Assembly (NCBI GenBank): GCA_009760855.2
Contig: WPIO01000066.1
Span: 704,501 to 768,500 of the forward strand
Source: Cristatella mucedo
Lineage: Eukaryota; Bryozoa; Phylactolaemata; Cristatellidae
Direction of reading: 5' to 3'
DNA length: 64,000 nucleotides
Part shown: in pieces, positions 1 through 10,301 of the stretch
Layout of the letters: each line of letters opens with the position of its first letter
Numbering within the stretch: position 1 is the stretch's first letter
Notes under the pieces: generated by a model
Database searches by the model: none
What the model saw: the letters and a program-made list of their open reading frames with translations, nothing else
What the model was told of the DNA's origin: nothing
Translations under genes and position numbers: made by a program

Positions 1-840
1 TCGGCAGTTGGAGAGTAGATGTCGTTGCATAAGATAGGCTGGAGCCAAAGAATGAAGTGACCTAAAAGTGAGTAACAATACCTTGAAGTTGATCCGTTGC
101 ATGACCAGTAGCCAGTGCAGGTCGGCGAAAAGTGGTGTGATGTTGCAACTGCGACGCTCACGACAGACAAGCCTAGCTGCAGAGTTTTGCACCAGCTGCA
201 ATCACCTGATCGCACATGACGGTTGGCCAGAAAGCAGCGAGTTACAGAAGTCAAGTCAGGATGTCACAAATGCATTGACCAACTTAGACATGGTATCCTT
301 ATCTGGATAAGCCCAAATTTTAGCATTATTATGTAGCTGAAAGTAGGCAGCTTGGACTGTGGAGCTGATGTGGTCGTCTAATGAGAGGTCACTTTGGAGC
401 ATGACACCTAGATTTCGAGCTGATTCAACAGGAGATGTGCAGGCAAAGCCAAGTTTGAGCATCAGCCTTTCCAATTTGTGCATCACACTGGGTTTGCCCA
501 TAAGTAATACATTTGTTTTGCCATCGTTTAGTTTTATAAAATTGGCTGTCATCCATGTGGGGATGTCATCAATGCATGCAGCAAGTGGTGAGTTGAGAGA
601 GTTTGAGGTGCTCGAAGGCTGGGAGGGAACAATGCAAAGGTACAACTGAGTGTGTTCCACATAAAAGTTAAAGCCTAGATTTTGCTTGGCAATCACATTA
701 GCAAGAGGGAGAGTATAAACCGTGAAACAAACCGGACCTAGTACGGAGCCCTGAGGTACCCCATATTTCAGAGGTACCTTCAATGATCTTTTTCCATTCA
801 CATCAACACTCTGGAGTCTCCCACTGAGACAGGACCTAAA
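1..840 (-). mobile_element. LINE-A copy, 5'-truncated, RT C-terminal half
   Basis: Antisense remnant of a CR1/L2-like non-LTR retrotransposon. It aligns base by base with the copies at 13544-14925 and 40571-42118 and stops abruptly near 840, inside the palm region, where foreign sequence begins. The window edge cuts off its 3' UTR. Confidence 0.9.
256..840 (-). pseudogene. LINE-A reverse transcriptase fragment, inactive
   Basis: The minus frame shows RT palm motifs in order: [11 protein letters not shown] (motif B), then the motif C region, then KLNDGKTN and ESARNLGVMLQSDLSLDD, as in other LINE-A copies. The catalytic tetrapeptide, YADD in better copies, reads YVEH, so the polymerase site is dead. 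The frame breaks at about 256 although homology continues to position 1. It encodes part of the enzyme that copies LINE RNA into DNA at a nicked target. Confidence 0.88.
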
Positions 841-1083
841 ATCCAGTTGGTGGCGAACGTGCCAGGAGACGTTAGTGCGGCTGTTGTGACCAGCCCTAGC
901 TGTTCTTTTTGAAATCGCCAATAGGCAGTCTGTGCTGTCTCGATGGGCAGGTGCACCGAGACGCTGGCTTTTTGTGGCTGTTCGGGTTGGCTTGGGCTTC
1001 AGTTTATGTAGGTTCGTTCTCGCAACTTAGCAGCACTTATAGTGAGCTGCCGGAGATTCACTCTAATTAAAAACACGTGATCA
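841..1083. other. Unassigned, moderately GC-rich segment
   Basis: No LINE, SINE or long open frame recognised between the LINE-A truncation point and the R1 repeat. Confidence 0.5.
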
Positions 1084-1568
1084 AGCTCGTCCTCCGGAAG
1101 CAATCTGTCTGTTGACTTCATAAACCGAAAAGCCGAGTGAAGACTAAAAGCCAAAATAGTCAAGAAGTCCTGAGTAAACGAGGTAAACGCTTAATTATTG
1201 TGACGGGACACTGCAGAAGATCATTGGAGGAAGGCAAACCTCCACTGGAGCAGGGCGGTGTCCAGGTACAGCGGACCCAAAAAGCTAACGGAAAGAGGGG
1301 GACTCACGCATTAGAGACTGGATAACGTCAGAGAAAAAATAGAGAGACAGAACGGGTCTTAACGGCTGTCGTTTCAAATATCCACTACCAATAAAAACAT
1401 TAAATACTGAGAAGGTTGTAGGCCAGTGTTAGCCGTTACCTGCACTTGCAAGTCGTTTTGTTTGCCGTAGATGATTCGCTGTAAGGGAGAAACTGTTCTT
1501 AAAGCTGTTCAACCGTCTAAGAATTCATTTGACTGGTATTAATTTTCATATTAATTAAAACTAGTGTG
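1084..1568 (+). repeat. R1 dispersed repeat, copy 1 (LTR-like candidate)
   Basis: Aligns along its full length, same orientation, with 4668-5152. Shared blocks include AGCTCGTCC at the left edge, an AATAAA at about 1391, the block CTTGCAAGTCGTTTTGTTTG, and an ATTAAAAC block near the right edge. A conserved polyadenylation signal in a unit of about 485 bp fits a solo LTR or the 3' part of an LTR element. I could not find TG/CA ends or a target duplication. Confidence 0.6.
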
Positions 1569-1960
1569 GCTGAGCTGAGTTAAGGCTTGCATATCTGAGA
1601 ATTAAAAGCCGCAAACGGTTTTCAAGTAGATATCGTGACTGAAATCAAGCTCCACACATACGGTGCATCAGAACTGATTACCTCAATGCCAACAGATATT
1701 AATCTGTTAAACGCACCATTCGGTGATTAGATTATTTGACGAGGGCACATGATTGATGGAGTGAGGAGAACGGTAGCCTGGAGTAAGCAAGTGAAGGTAC
1801 TCTAAGCTTGACTGGGGAATCTTGAAACTGATTCGATACTTAATAGAGAGTCGGGATGCTTAGACTGAAGGGATGTGATTTTGCTGCGGGTCTTTCGTGC
1901 TGAGCTGCTATATTATGGTGATGTTGAAGTGAGATCAGTAGTCCGAAAAATAGAAAAACA
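1569..1960. other. Unassigned AT-rich stretch
   Basis: No coding frame or known repeat seen. Confidence 0.5.
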
Positions 1961-2053
1961 GCGAGATAGATTGAGAACAAGAGAGGAGAACAAGCAAGAG
2001 AAAGATATAGACAGTGAGGCAGAGAGAGATTGAGGGGAGAGAGATAGAGAGAG

Positions 2054-2112
<59 letters not shown>

Positions 2113-2140
2113 GGAAAGAGAGGGAGGAGAGAGACAGAGT
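1961..2140. repeat. (AG)n microsatellite and purine-rich flank
   Basis: Almost pure AG dinucleotides from about 2057 to 2110 inside a wider GAGAGA-rich purine tract. The reverse strand reads as a Ser/Leu-rich open frame only because of the repeat. Confidence 0.97.
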
Positions 2141-2690
2141 GTGAAAGATAAACAGCTTTAGCAGGAGTCGAAAGTAGTGATCCGATTGGCTGGTAGTGAT
2201 TGGAGAACAACAGGCATATTTTTATGAAGCGAAGGGTGTGTTAATGAATTTCAATAGGTAACACTAATCGCAACGTATTTTTCCAGCCGTAAGAAAGATC
2301 TCTTATATCTGCAATTTACAGTTTCTGAAAATGAAGAGCAGTAACTCATTACAGCTGAATGTTTAGCTCAACTTCATAATCAAACCATTATCGGTAAACA
2401 TTAGTTTCCTCAAAACCCAGAGCTTGCTTGGTCGAAAGCTAACTCAAACGTATCTGACATTGCATCTAAAATCTCGTTCTCCAGGAACCCTAAAAAGTTC
2501 CTCTAATAGTTGGCTACAGGTGCAATCATAAGCCGCTCGTCTAATCTGCTGTCATTGGCACCACTGTAACATCGTAGCCTTTTGGTCTGAGCTTCACTAG
2601 TTAGGTGCTACTTCTCAAGAATCTGGTATAATTCAGCTTCATGCTCTGTCTGTCTGGTTTGTTTTATCCAGCACGTTAATTTCTCTCCGC
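2141..2690. other. Unassigned; possible very decayed LINE-A near 2535-2580
   Basis: A short stretch around 2535-2580 weakly resembles the LINE-A linker after the endonuclease. Otherwise nothing is recognised. Confidence 0.4.
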
Positions 2691-3432
2691 TTTCCTTGCT
2701 GCATGTAGTGGTACAATATTAGTGATACAATCCGCAGATGGATGACGGCAAATTTTCTTAAATTGAATGATTATATCATCAACTTACGAGGTATAGGCAA
2801 CAGAAGTGCCATTCAGAAATCAGAAAGTCTATTGAAAGTCATCTAAATTGGCCCATGCATTTATCATATCCCGTTTTGACCTCTTGAACTCACCGCTTGC
2901 TGGTTAACCAGCCTGTGCAATCAGGCTGGTGCAAAACTCTGCAGCTGGGCTTGTCAATCGCGAACGTTGCAGTTGGCATATCACACCACTACTCGCCGAC
3001 CCGCTCTGGCTCCCAGTCAAGCAACGCATCGACTTCAAGGTTAACTATACCTCGTACAAGCACCTAATTTTTTAGTGACCATTTCTTTGTTTGCTTCCAA
3101 AGCGTGGAACTCACTCCCGGCTGGCGTCACAACCTCTCATGACTTAACCACAATAAAAAAAGTTGAAAGGGAATCTATTCATCACAGCATTTAGTGGGTC
3201 CCTTGGATTCGGCCATTATGTGCTTATGTGGGCTGACACTGCACGCTGCCACTAACCTCACTTGCATGCTGCCCTTGTGCATGTCACCCTTAACTAAGTT
3301 ATTCTTGTAGTCTATTGATCACGCTACCACTAACCATTCGATCGCATTTCCTTTGCAGTAAATATAAAGTGCTCAGAAAGCAATTGAGTTCTATGAGGGT
3401 AATTTATCAAGTGTGTTATCATTTTTCTTAGC
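2691..3432 (+). mobile_element. LINE-A copy, 3' end, internally deleted
   Basis: Follows LINE-A from the region downstream of the YADD motif (TTGCTGCATG block) through the RT C-terminus and 3' UTR (CACTAACC and CATGCTG blocks) to the stem-loop. A deletion removes the part between about 2840 and 2850. Many stops and frameshifts; no coding capacity. Confidence 0.85.
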
Positions 3433-4205
3433 CAGAACAAGCTTTGCCTTAGTCAGCTAAAATTTGCCTAAGGTGCTGAAACGCCACCCTGCCAGGTTTA
3501 GCTTTGCTCCCACCCTCAAGGAATAATACGATGCCTCGCTCGGTTCAGCTTCCCCGCGCCGCCAGCTTAATTTGTGCCCAGCCTGCTTGAGCTTCGATCA
3601 GCCTAGCGACGTGTCGCTTAGCCTCTAATTCGCCCAGTGATACAGCTCTTGGCTCATGGTAGCTTAGCTTTGCTCAATAAACTTTTGTCTAGCGGGCTTA
3701 ACCTTGGCGCACCCAGTGACACTTCAAACGGTATCACATAGCTTCGCCAAACCCCAGGACGCGTTACCTCGCTCGCTTTAGCTTGGTCCAGCCGCCACCT
3801 CGTATCGCCCAATTTAGTTTAGCTGCACCTGAAAAGACGTGACTTCTTTCTTCGAAAAGATTTATAATTATAATAGGAATAATAGCGCCCGCACGGGACT
3901 GACTTTGTCTAGGCACTTCACTCGTGCTGTAAATGGAATGCAATCGAATGGCTAAAGTTTCAAACATACCTACAAAATTCTCGGCTTGCTTGTCCGAGCT
4001 GAGCTGGCCATGCTTAACGCTCCGGACGGCTTTAGCTTTAGCTTTCCTGGCCATAAAGTAGCTTCTTGATAGAATTACCTTTGCACACGACTTGCATAAA
4101 CTGAGCCCTGGTCGGATCAATTTCACCCGCTTCGAAAAACATCAATGAATAAAATACTACCTAAATAAATAATATAACACAATATTGTAATATAATATAA
4201 TAATG
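3433..4205. other. Unassigned; irregular TAGCTTNG-rich tract
   Basis: From about 3450 to 3820 the words TAGCTT, GCCTAG, CGCTTAG and CGCCCA recur at irregular spacing, suggesting a very diverged minisatellite. Minus-strand frames at 3764-4126 and 4123-4317 show no recognisable domain and the second runs into a SINE. Confidence 0.4.
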
Positions 4206-4312
4206 TAGGTACTTGCTGATTTAAGGCCTCTTTTGCATAGGGGCAGCAGAGCCGTAAAGGATATGACCACCACTTGCGGCGGTAGCAAAGGATCACCCAC
4301 TGCAATACCTTA
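4206..4312 (-). mobile_element. SINE-A, partial copy (3' part)
   Basis: Matches the tail half of SINE-A (GCTGATTTAA, then the CATCACC-like and GCAAAGGATC blocks) but lacks the tRNA-like head. It lies directly next to a fuller copy at 4322. Confidence 0.75.
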
Positions 4313-4321
4313 AACAAAATC

Positions 4322-4489
4322 CTAACTGATTAAACAGCCTCTTTTTGTATAGCGACAGAAGAGCCTTTACGGCTATCACCACCGCTTGCACTGGCGATAA
4401 GGAATCGCCCACCACAGGAATCGAACCCACGACCTCGGGACCGAGGTCGTGAAAGCAACCGCCTTACCTACTGTGCCATCACGGCTCAC
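4322..4489 (-). mobile_element. SINE-A, tRNA-derived
   Basis: Read on the minus strand it begins GAGCCGTGATGGC, has a degenerate A box (TGGCACAGTAGG), and a B box GGTTCGATTCC about 40 bases on: the internal RNA polymerase III promoter of a tRNA-derived SINE. A common body and the tail block AGGCTGTTTAATCAG follow. Aligns with 5875-6063, 26604-26788 and 42338-42497. Confidence 0.9.
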
Positions 4490-4667
4490 TGAATGTATCC
4501 TTTTTTAAATTTACCCAGTCTGCTAAAATCTAGACGGGAACCTGTATAAGCATCAGCTTGCTCGGTATAGTATGAGCCCTTTGGTTAAACTTCCGTCTGA
4601 TTTAGCATTGCACGGCCTAGTAAGGCTTGGCTTGCCCGAGAAAAGCTACAACTCGCAGGCTTAGCTA

Positions 4668-5152
4668 GCTCGTCCTTCGGAAGCAACTTGTCCGTCGGCT
4701 TCCTAAAACCTAAAAGCTGTGCGGTAACTAAGAAACCCAAAATAATGAAAAATCAGTGAGTGGTTGAGGTTAGCGTTTAAATATCTTGACTGAACACTGG
4801 CGCAGAGCATTGGAAGAAGGCCAACTTCTGCCAAAGTAGTGCGCCGTGCCGTTACAGTGGATCCACAATGCTAATGAAAGGAGGATTTACGCAGTAGAGA
4901 CAGGATTGCGTCAAAGAGAAAGAAAGAGAGACAGAGTCTTAAACGCTCTCGTTTGAAATGTCCACTATCAATAAAGCGTTAAATACGGCGGAGGTCGGAG
5001 GGCCAGCCCTTGCCGTTGCTTGCACTTGCAAGTCGTTTTGTTTGCCGTAGACGGTTCACTGTAAAGGATATTTTTGCGGTCAGCTATATTACCGTCAAAG
5101 AGCTATAGCAATTCCGACTAGTAGTAAATTTTAAAGAAATTAAAACCAGTGC
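4668..5152 (+). repeat. R1 dispersed repeat, copy 2 (LTR-like candidate)
   Basis: Second copy of the repeat at 1084-1568, same orientation, with AATAAA conserved at about 4968 and the CTTGCAAGTCGTTTTGTTTG block conserved. Ends at the ATTAAAACCAGTG block. Flanking sequence differs, so this is dispersal and not one longer duplication. Confidence 0.6.
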
Positions 5153-5812
5153 AGTAAATGTGCCTTTTCATATTCGGTGAAAGAAAATTTAAAGATTAAG
5201 ACTTACGTAGGTTTTCTGTCATGCACGCACACAAAGCGTTCGCAAAGTTTCATTCATGAAGAAATCTCTCCAGAAATTTGTTCGTCTGAGAAATTAAAAG
5301 TGATCGCAAGATGAGTTTACAAAATAGGAAAAGTGAACTGCGAAAAATTAAACCAAGCTAACTGTGAAGAGGAGCAACTGCACGAGGAATACCGTTATTT
5401 ACAGGCAAAATTACGAGAGGAAGAAAGTAACGAGTAGAATGCATGCATTGAACACCCGTCAAGGTTTAGTGTTTAGAGTTTAGGGCTTAGGGTTTACCAT
5501 ACAGCAAAATAGAAGAACTGGCTCACCTGTGATCGCCTATACTTGGCACATAACTCTAGTCAGAAGCCCAACACCGGACACCAACAGAAAGGTCGTCGCG
5601 TTACTAATATCAATTAGCAGCAAGGTCCACAGCCACCTGGAAACCTGTCCTAGAGGTTAAGCCTCATCGACAAACATCCAGCTGCAAGTCGGGTGGCTCA
5701 AGTGCAGTGCACTCCTCCTCCTCCTCAGCCTCCTCCTACTAGCAGCCTGCTGTGTCTTGCACGAAATATCGACATTGGATTACCAGTGGCCACACCCGGC
5801 TACCCGGTAATT
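5153..5812. other. Unassigned sequence after R1, with a short charged open stretch
   Basis: Between about 5330 and 5440 one plus frame reads a Glu/Lys/Gln-rich stretch (for example CEEEQLHEEYRYLQAKL) that would form a coiled coil; it has no ATG and ends in a stop. This could be a gag remnant if R1 is an LTR, but that is conjecture. A CTC-rich tract lies near 5711-5740. Confidence 0.35.
5463..5498 (+). repeat. Degenerate telomere-like heptamers
   Basis: Five consecutive 7 bp units of the form TTTAGNG (GTTTAGT, GTTTAGA, GTTTAGG, GCTTAGG, GTTTACC). Confidence 0.7.
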
Positions 5813-6655
5813 GTATTCTCTTTTGGCTGGGCTACCAAACAAAGCATCTAGGCCACCGCAGCTGACTACGAATAAAATAAATAATTAAAAACAAGCTGAT
5901 TTAACAGCCTATTTTTGTATAGCGACAGAAGCGCCTTAACGGCTATCACCACCGCTGGCAGCGGCGATAAAGGATCTCCCACCACAGGATTTGAACCCGC
6001 GACGTCGGGGCCGAAGTCGTGAAAAGCAACCGCCTTACCTAGTAAGCCATTACGGCTCACCCAATGAATATGGCTGCAGCGCCAGTCTTGAAGTCCCAGA
6101 GGTTTGAGCACGTGCCTCCGTTGCTAAAATAGCAAGAATGGACGCCGGTTAAGCAACGGATACAGAGAAAAGTTCTTATGCTGACCCACAAGGCCCTCCA
6201 CGACTTGGCACCTTCGTACCTAGCTGCTGCACTAGTTTCAGTCTGTTCGCGTCCTCAGGTCATGTGTGGACAATAAATTAGCTGTTCATTTCCTCCGCTT
6301 AAAGACCGTTGGCTACAGAAGCTTTAGCTTTTCATGTCCTAGACTGTGGACCTCGCGTCCACAATTCTTACGTAACGACAAGTACTCTATTACTGCCGAC
6401 TATGGCTCATCCTTTTCAGCGGTCCTGAGCTGCTACTTACATGATACTCACTAACTCAAATGCTCTCCTGACTCTGCTATGCTTCCCACTTTGTTTTTGT
6501 TGCGTGAGGCGAAGTGTGTTGGCTTCCGAATGCGCACCGAAAGCCGCTTAGGCTGTGAGTGCGCTATAAAAAACTCTTCTGCGTAACACCCACATAGTCT
6601 TTATGACTTGTTGGAGTTACAGATGGAGATACATTACGCTACATTACCGAATATA
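5813..6655 (+). mobile_element. LINE-B copy, 3' third, split by a SINE-A
   Basis: Follows the LINE-B reference (16205-18838) from the codons for NSLLAGLPKKA through the RT C-terminus, the 3' UTR blocks CGAAGTNTGTTGGCT and GCCGCTTAGGC, and the end GGAGTTACAGATGGAGATAC followed by an ATTACG/ATTACC tail. Frameshifts and stops abolish coding. A SINE-A interrupts it at 5875-6063. Confidence 0.9.
5875..6063 (-). mobile_element. SINE-A nested in LINE-B, with 7 bp target duplication
   Basis: Minus strand: A box TGGCTTACTAGG and B box GGTTCAAATCC, then the SINE-A body and an A/T-rich tail. The two flanks, ACGAATA at 5868-5874 and ATGAATA at 6064-6070, are near-identical, and LINE-B has a single ATGAATATGG at this point. 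This fixes both ends of the SINE and shows it entered after the LINE. Confidence 0.92.
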
Positions 6656-7237
6656 TTAGACACAATAAGGGAAGACAAGACAGATTAGACCTTATAAATA
6701 TCATATTAGTATTACAAAAAGTATGCATTGTAAACGTATGAGAAACGAACTAGTCCGAGGCTGAGCCTGATCAATGGCAAGGATTGGACGACGAGTTTAT
6801 ATCCAATCAGTGAAAAGCACGCTCAGGTTGGCTTCTCTACAGCATATCCAATCTTTTTGTAAACAGTTTTTGCCCACCTAGAAAGATGTGGTAAGTATCT
6901 GGCGCTGCAAGAGTTTCTGGGGTGCTCAAATACTCAGGTCAACGGTCCATACGTACTGTAATTGTCATGTAATTTAAATTGTAATGCGGTGGTGTATAAT
7001 TGAATCTTACAACCAAGCGAGCTATATCATTTTCACTCCCTCGATTGACTTGTAATAAATACATTTGCAAAAGCCGCGATAGAGTAAAGCCGCGAAAGTC
7101 GAAGAGCGATGTCACGTGGTAGGGTAATCCGTTTATCCAAAGCCATTTATGCTACAGACAAGAGAACCCAGATCATATCCGTGCGAGAAGGCAACTTCAA
7201 AAGTGCTTGTCTGGCGTCTGCAAGAAGTAATACACAT
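6656..7237. other. Unassigned AT-rich stretch
   Basis: No repeat or coding frame recognised. A short imperfect duplication of AAAGCCGCGA lies at about 7071-7100. Confidence 0.5.
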
Positions 7238-7392
7238 GCCGAGCTGGCTTGGCCCAGTGGTTAAGGTGCTAGCCCGATCAATGTCTGGCCTAGGTCGTCA
7301 GCTCAAGCCCCGTGGCACATGTAGAGCGCCAGAATAGAGATCGAGATCTCTTAGGGTGCTTTACAAATGAATCATATTTATTTTTTATTTAG
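7238..7392 (+). mobile_element. SINE-B, tRNA-like head with LINE-A-type tail
   Basis: The head carries A box TGGCCCAGTGG and a weak B box (AGCTCAAGCCC). The second half, from AGAGCGCC to GGGTGCTTTAC, aligns with the LINE-A terminal stem-loop, including a perfect inner hairpin AGAGAT/ATCTCT. A short T/A-rich tail follows. Aligns with 25290, 29749 and 46884 (reverse). Confidence 0.88.
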
Positions 7393-7539
7393 TCGCTCAT
7401 GTGCTCCGTTTTTACAAGACGGTAATTAAGTTCATAAGCTAGTGCGACAGCCTGTTGCAAACACTGCTACTTGTGCCAGCGAATTAGTGTGAGGATCATG
7501 CGAACATACCCTACCAGCACCCCTTTGCGTAACTCGCTT

Positions 7540-7756
7540 CCACTCTCCTCTCTCTTATGATAGCGTTGTTCGGAGCAGCGCTAACGATGGCCACTAGGCT
7601 AGCATGTACACTTGTTCGCTTGCATTACTTGCGTACGATACGATACAGCCATCGTCGACAATGCAACAACTCGCTTGTGGTGTATTCACTCATCGTCGCG
7701 GCTCGGCCGCGAGCCCCTACAGGCCCAGGTCACTGTGCCGATGCAGGAAGGTGAGT
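7540..7756 (+). repeat. R2 module, copy 1, with candidate 5' splice site
   Basis: Shares CACTCTCCTC, ACAACTCGCTTGTG and CCCCTACAG in the same order with 55250-55466. In both copies a consensus splice donor follows CCCCTACAG after exactly 28 bases: here AAG|GTGAGT at 7751. The module could be a duplicated promoter plus first exon. No protein can be assigned. Confidence 0.5.
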
Positions 7757-7786
7757 GGTCAAGTTATTATCATTTATCTTCATCTG

Positions 7787-8275
7787 TAACTCCACAGAGG
7801 CTATGTGGGTGTTACGAAGGAGAGTTTTCTATAGCACACTCACAGCCTAAGCGACTTTCGGTACGCATTCAGTAGCCACCAGACTTCATCTCACGCAACA
7901 GCAAAACAGTGGGTGGCATAGCAGGGTCAGGAGAGCAGTCGAGGTAGTGAGTAACATGTAAGTTGCAGCTCTGGACAGCTCAGCTAGAAATGATTTGCCA
8001 CAGTCGGCAGCAGGATAGCAGTTGTCTGCATCAGAATTCTGGAAGTGACTTCAACAGTCAAGGACCTGCAGAGCGAAAGCTTTCTTTGACAACGGTCTTT
8101 AAGCTGAGGAATGGAATTGCTAATTCATTGCCCATACAGGACCTGAGAGCACGAGCAGGCTGAAAATGACGCAGAAGGTCAGCTAGGTAGATAGGAGCCG
8201 TGCTGTGGTGGGCCCTATGGGTCAGCAAAAGAGCTTTGTATCCGTTGTTCAACCAGCAGCTATCTTAGCTCAGCC
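7787..8275 (-). mobile_element. LINE-B copy, 3' end
   Basis: Reverse complement of the LINE-B terminal region: TAACTCCAC at the left corresponds to the LINE-B end, then the 3' UTR and C-terminal RT codons up to the region encoding RALRSC. Multiple stops. Both 3' ends of LINE-B (here and 34508) use the same terminal GGAGTTA block. Confidence 0.88.
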
Positions 8276-8327
8276 TCCCCTGCAGCCCCATCTGGCTCTG
8301 ACTCTAGTCGTGTATGGACACTGACTT

Positions 8328-8400
8328 ACAATTTTAAAAGGAGCTGAAAACTAAGTGTTCCTGGCAGCATTTGCTGGGTGCGTGCGAACGATCAATTGTT
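8328..8400 (+). mobile_element. LINE-A 3' UTR scrap
   Basis: TTAAAAGGAGCT followed by GCAGCATTTGCTGGGTG aligns with the LINE-A segment just before its 3' UTR. Very short, so only moderately certain. Confidence 0.5.
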
Positions 8401-8464
8401 AATTTGAAAAGATTTATTTCTCTTAAGGCATTGCACAAACTTCTAATTATTCCATTATTTTTCT

Positions 8465-8660
8465 AATTGTGATGGCAGCGGCAGCCACAGCAAGGCGGCA
8501 GCAGAAGCAGAGGCAGCACGGTGGAAGCAAGCAGCAGTACGACGGCAGCGGCAGTGGCAAGGTGGCGCTGCAGCAGCAGTAGTGAAAGCTGTGGCTCAAC
8601 CGCCGGCACCTCGCTGTTCCTGCCAGGCAGCAGCAGCAGCCACACCACGTGGCTGCCTCC
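8465..8660. repeat. CAG/GCA-rich imperfect trinucleotide tract
   Basis: Dense GCAGCAG/GGCAGC words. Open frames of 71-75 codons on the minus strand are Leu/Cys-rich products of the repeat with no domain features. Confidence 0.85.
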
Positions 8661-9064
8661 ATTCATCTCTGAGGCCGAAGGATGAAGCATAAGAATGACA
8701 CCTACTTCCTCTGGGTCTGGCTGTAGTCAAGCATTAGTGGCTCCAGGCAACAGACGCAGTCGGAGAACACTCGGAGTTTCACAACATTTCAAATTTCTTC
8801 AGCAACGGTATTTGGACACAATAAAAATAAAAGTGCAAAGCTATCTACCAGAGCTCTACAGTAAAGATGTCCTAGGAGTACAATCACGGCATGAAACAAG
8901 CCCTTATTTTTCCAATCGAATAGGAATGCTGAACGGAAATGACAAATAAAAAGCCAGGTATTCCAGGTGAAGAAATACCTGACCCACACATGGCTAATCA
9001 GATAGGTAACCAGAATATTCGGTAAAGTGAGACGCAATTTCTAACCAGGTGGCCATACTGCAAT
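8661..9064. other. Unassigned segment
   Basis: Short open frames on both strands (8695-8949 plus; 8789-9037 minus) have no recognisable motif. Confidence 0.4.
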
Positions 9065-9650
9065 ATTTTCGATGACTACAGCTGCATGCGAGAACTAAAC
9101 TACTCTTTAAGGATGCTGATATACTGCCGCTGGCTGTGACGACTATTTGAGCCGTTACTGCAACGCTGCTTACGTCGTACTCCATGTTACGTCGATACAG
9201 CTTTGCACCACAGCACAGTTTCACGAGCACACAGCTGAGGCCCAGGCAGCCAAAGCTCATTTTCACCGTTCAACGTATCCTCAGATACAGCTAGGAGGTC
9301 ACCGTGGACGGACTGTTGCCTCGCAGGCGACTGTAGCACAGCGACAAGCATGTCTTTGAGACAGGCCCCGTCGCTGGCAGAGCTGTGCCGCAACAGCACG
9401 ACAAACTTCAAGTAAAAGAAACCAACAGCGGCTCGACCGTCGTCCAATGTTTCCACTTTGCGGACGCTATCCTCTCATGCTTCTTCTTCTCTCGTTGGCC
9501 TCCAGCAGCGCACCTCCTTCCCGCTCGTGTCGCACTCCTTCAGTCCGTGCTGGACAGCAGAGACCACTAGCAGAGTGCCTTCGGCCGTGACAGCAACGTC
9601 CAAGCAGCAGTGAGGGTACAGCTAGCTGTGAGGCATGACAGGAGCTGCGC
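9065..9650 (-). pseudogene. Beta-propeller-like gene, dead duplicate
   Basis: Clearly aligns with the coding stretch at 11950-12480 over about 550 bases on the same strand, including the segments encoding DVAVT.GTLL, KLCC and SSVAVTAQIV. Unlike that copy it has several frameshifts and stops, for example where the good copy reads GDSLC-like residues and at SWLL, so it cannot make the protein. Homology continues into non-coding sequence to about 9940, so the duplicated block is about 900 bp. It retains the uninterrupted form of a site that carries a LINE-B insert in the other copy (next to 9750). Confidence 0.75.
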
Positions 9651-9904
9651 CAGACAGTAGTGGAAAAATATAGTTTGCTGCGTTACAAAATAAGTCATGT
9701 TAAAGGTAAAAATATGCCAGCTGCGAGACGCTGGGCCAAACGACGGACACGAAATACGAGTTTTAAAAATAAATAATGCTATAAGCTAATAATCTCCAAA
9801 CGGCGAAAAGATATGTAACATTCTTGACTATAAATGTAATGAGCCAACAACCAGTAGCAACTAGCATTGCAATTCTTTAATAGCTAAAGGCAAAAATTAA
9901 AATT

Positions 9905-9967
9905 TCCAGACGTGTTTAATAGTAGAATGCATCTCCGACATTAAAAAATTATTACAACACGTCTGGA
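9905..9967. repeat. 12 bp perfect inverted repeat with 39 bp loop
   Basis: TCCAGACGTGTT at 9905-9916 and AACACGTCTGGA at 9956-9967. The left arm falls in the duplicated block and is partly kept in the other copy; the right arm is only here. Confidence 0.85.
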
Positions 9968-10301
9968 CATTTGATCGGTCGGAGACTCGTATTGCCCGAG
10001 ACTTTTGCAACCGAGTTTGCAGTCTAGAAATCACTTCCTAGATTCTGAACAGAGCTTGGAGCTGCCCCCTCAATGAAGTAAATAACTTGGCGCTGGTTGC
10101 AACTACTTTCCACCGTCTGCAGAAAAAGAGTCGTGGACGCTTTCCGCCTTCTTCATCGATTGTATCAACAGACGGTAGCTGCATTTGAGCACGCATCACT
10201 TTCGGTATCACAACCAGGAAACCTGTGAAAGAAGACATCTTGCAACTACAGACAGAAAAGACAAGTAAGTAAACAAGAAAGAAAGACTGATGTCAAAACA
10301 G

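Noticed and set aside
1935..2210. 91-codon minus frame, Ser/Leu-rich
   Set aside because: It is a translation of the (AG)n microsatellite.
4322..4489. Functional tRNA gene suggested by A and B boxes
   Set aside because: No complete cloverleaf, a long SINE body follows, and there are several dispersed copies.
5463..5498. TTTAGGG-like tract as evidence of plant origin
   Set aside because: Only five imperfect units, while every mobile element here is of a kind common in animals.
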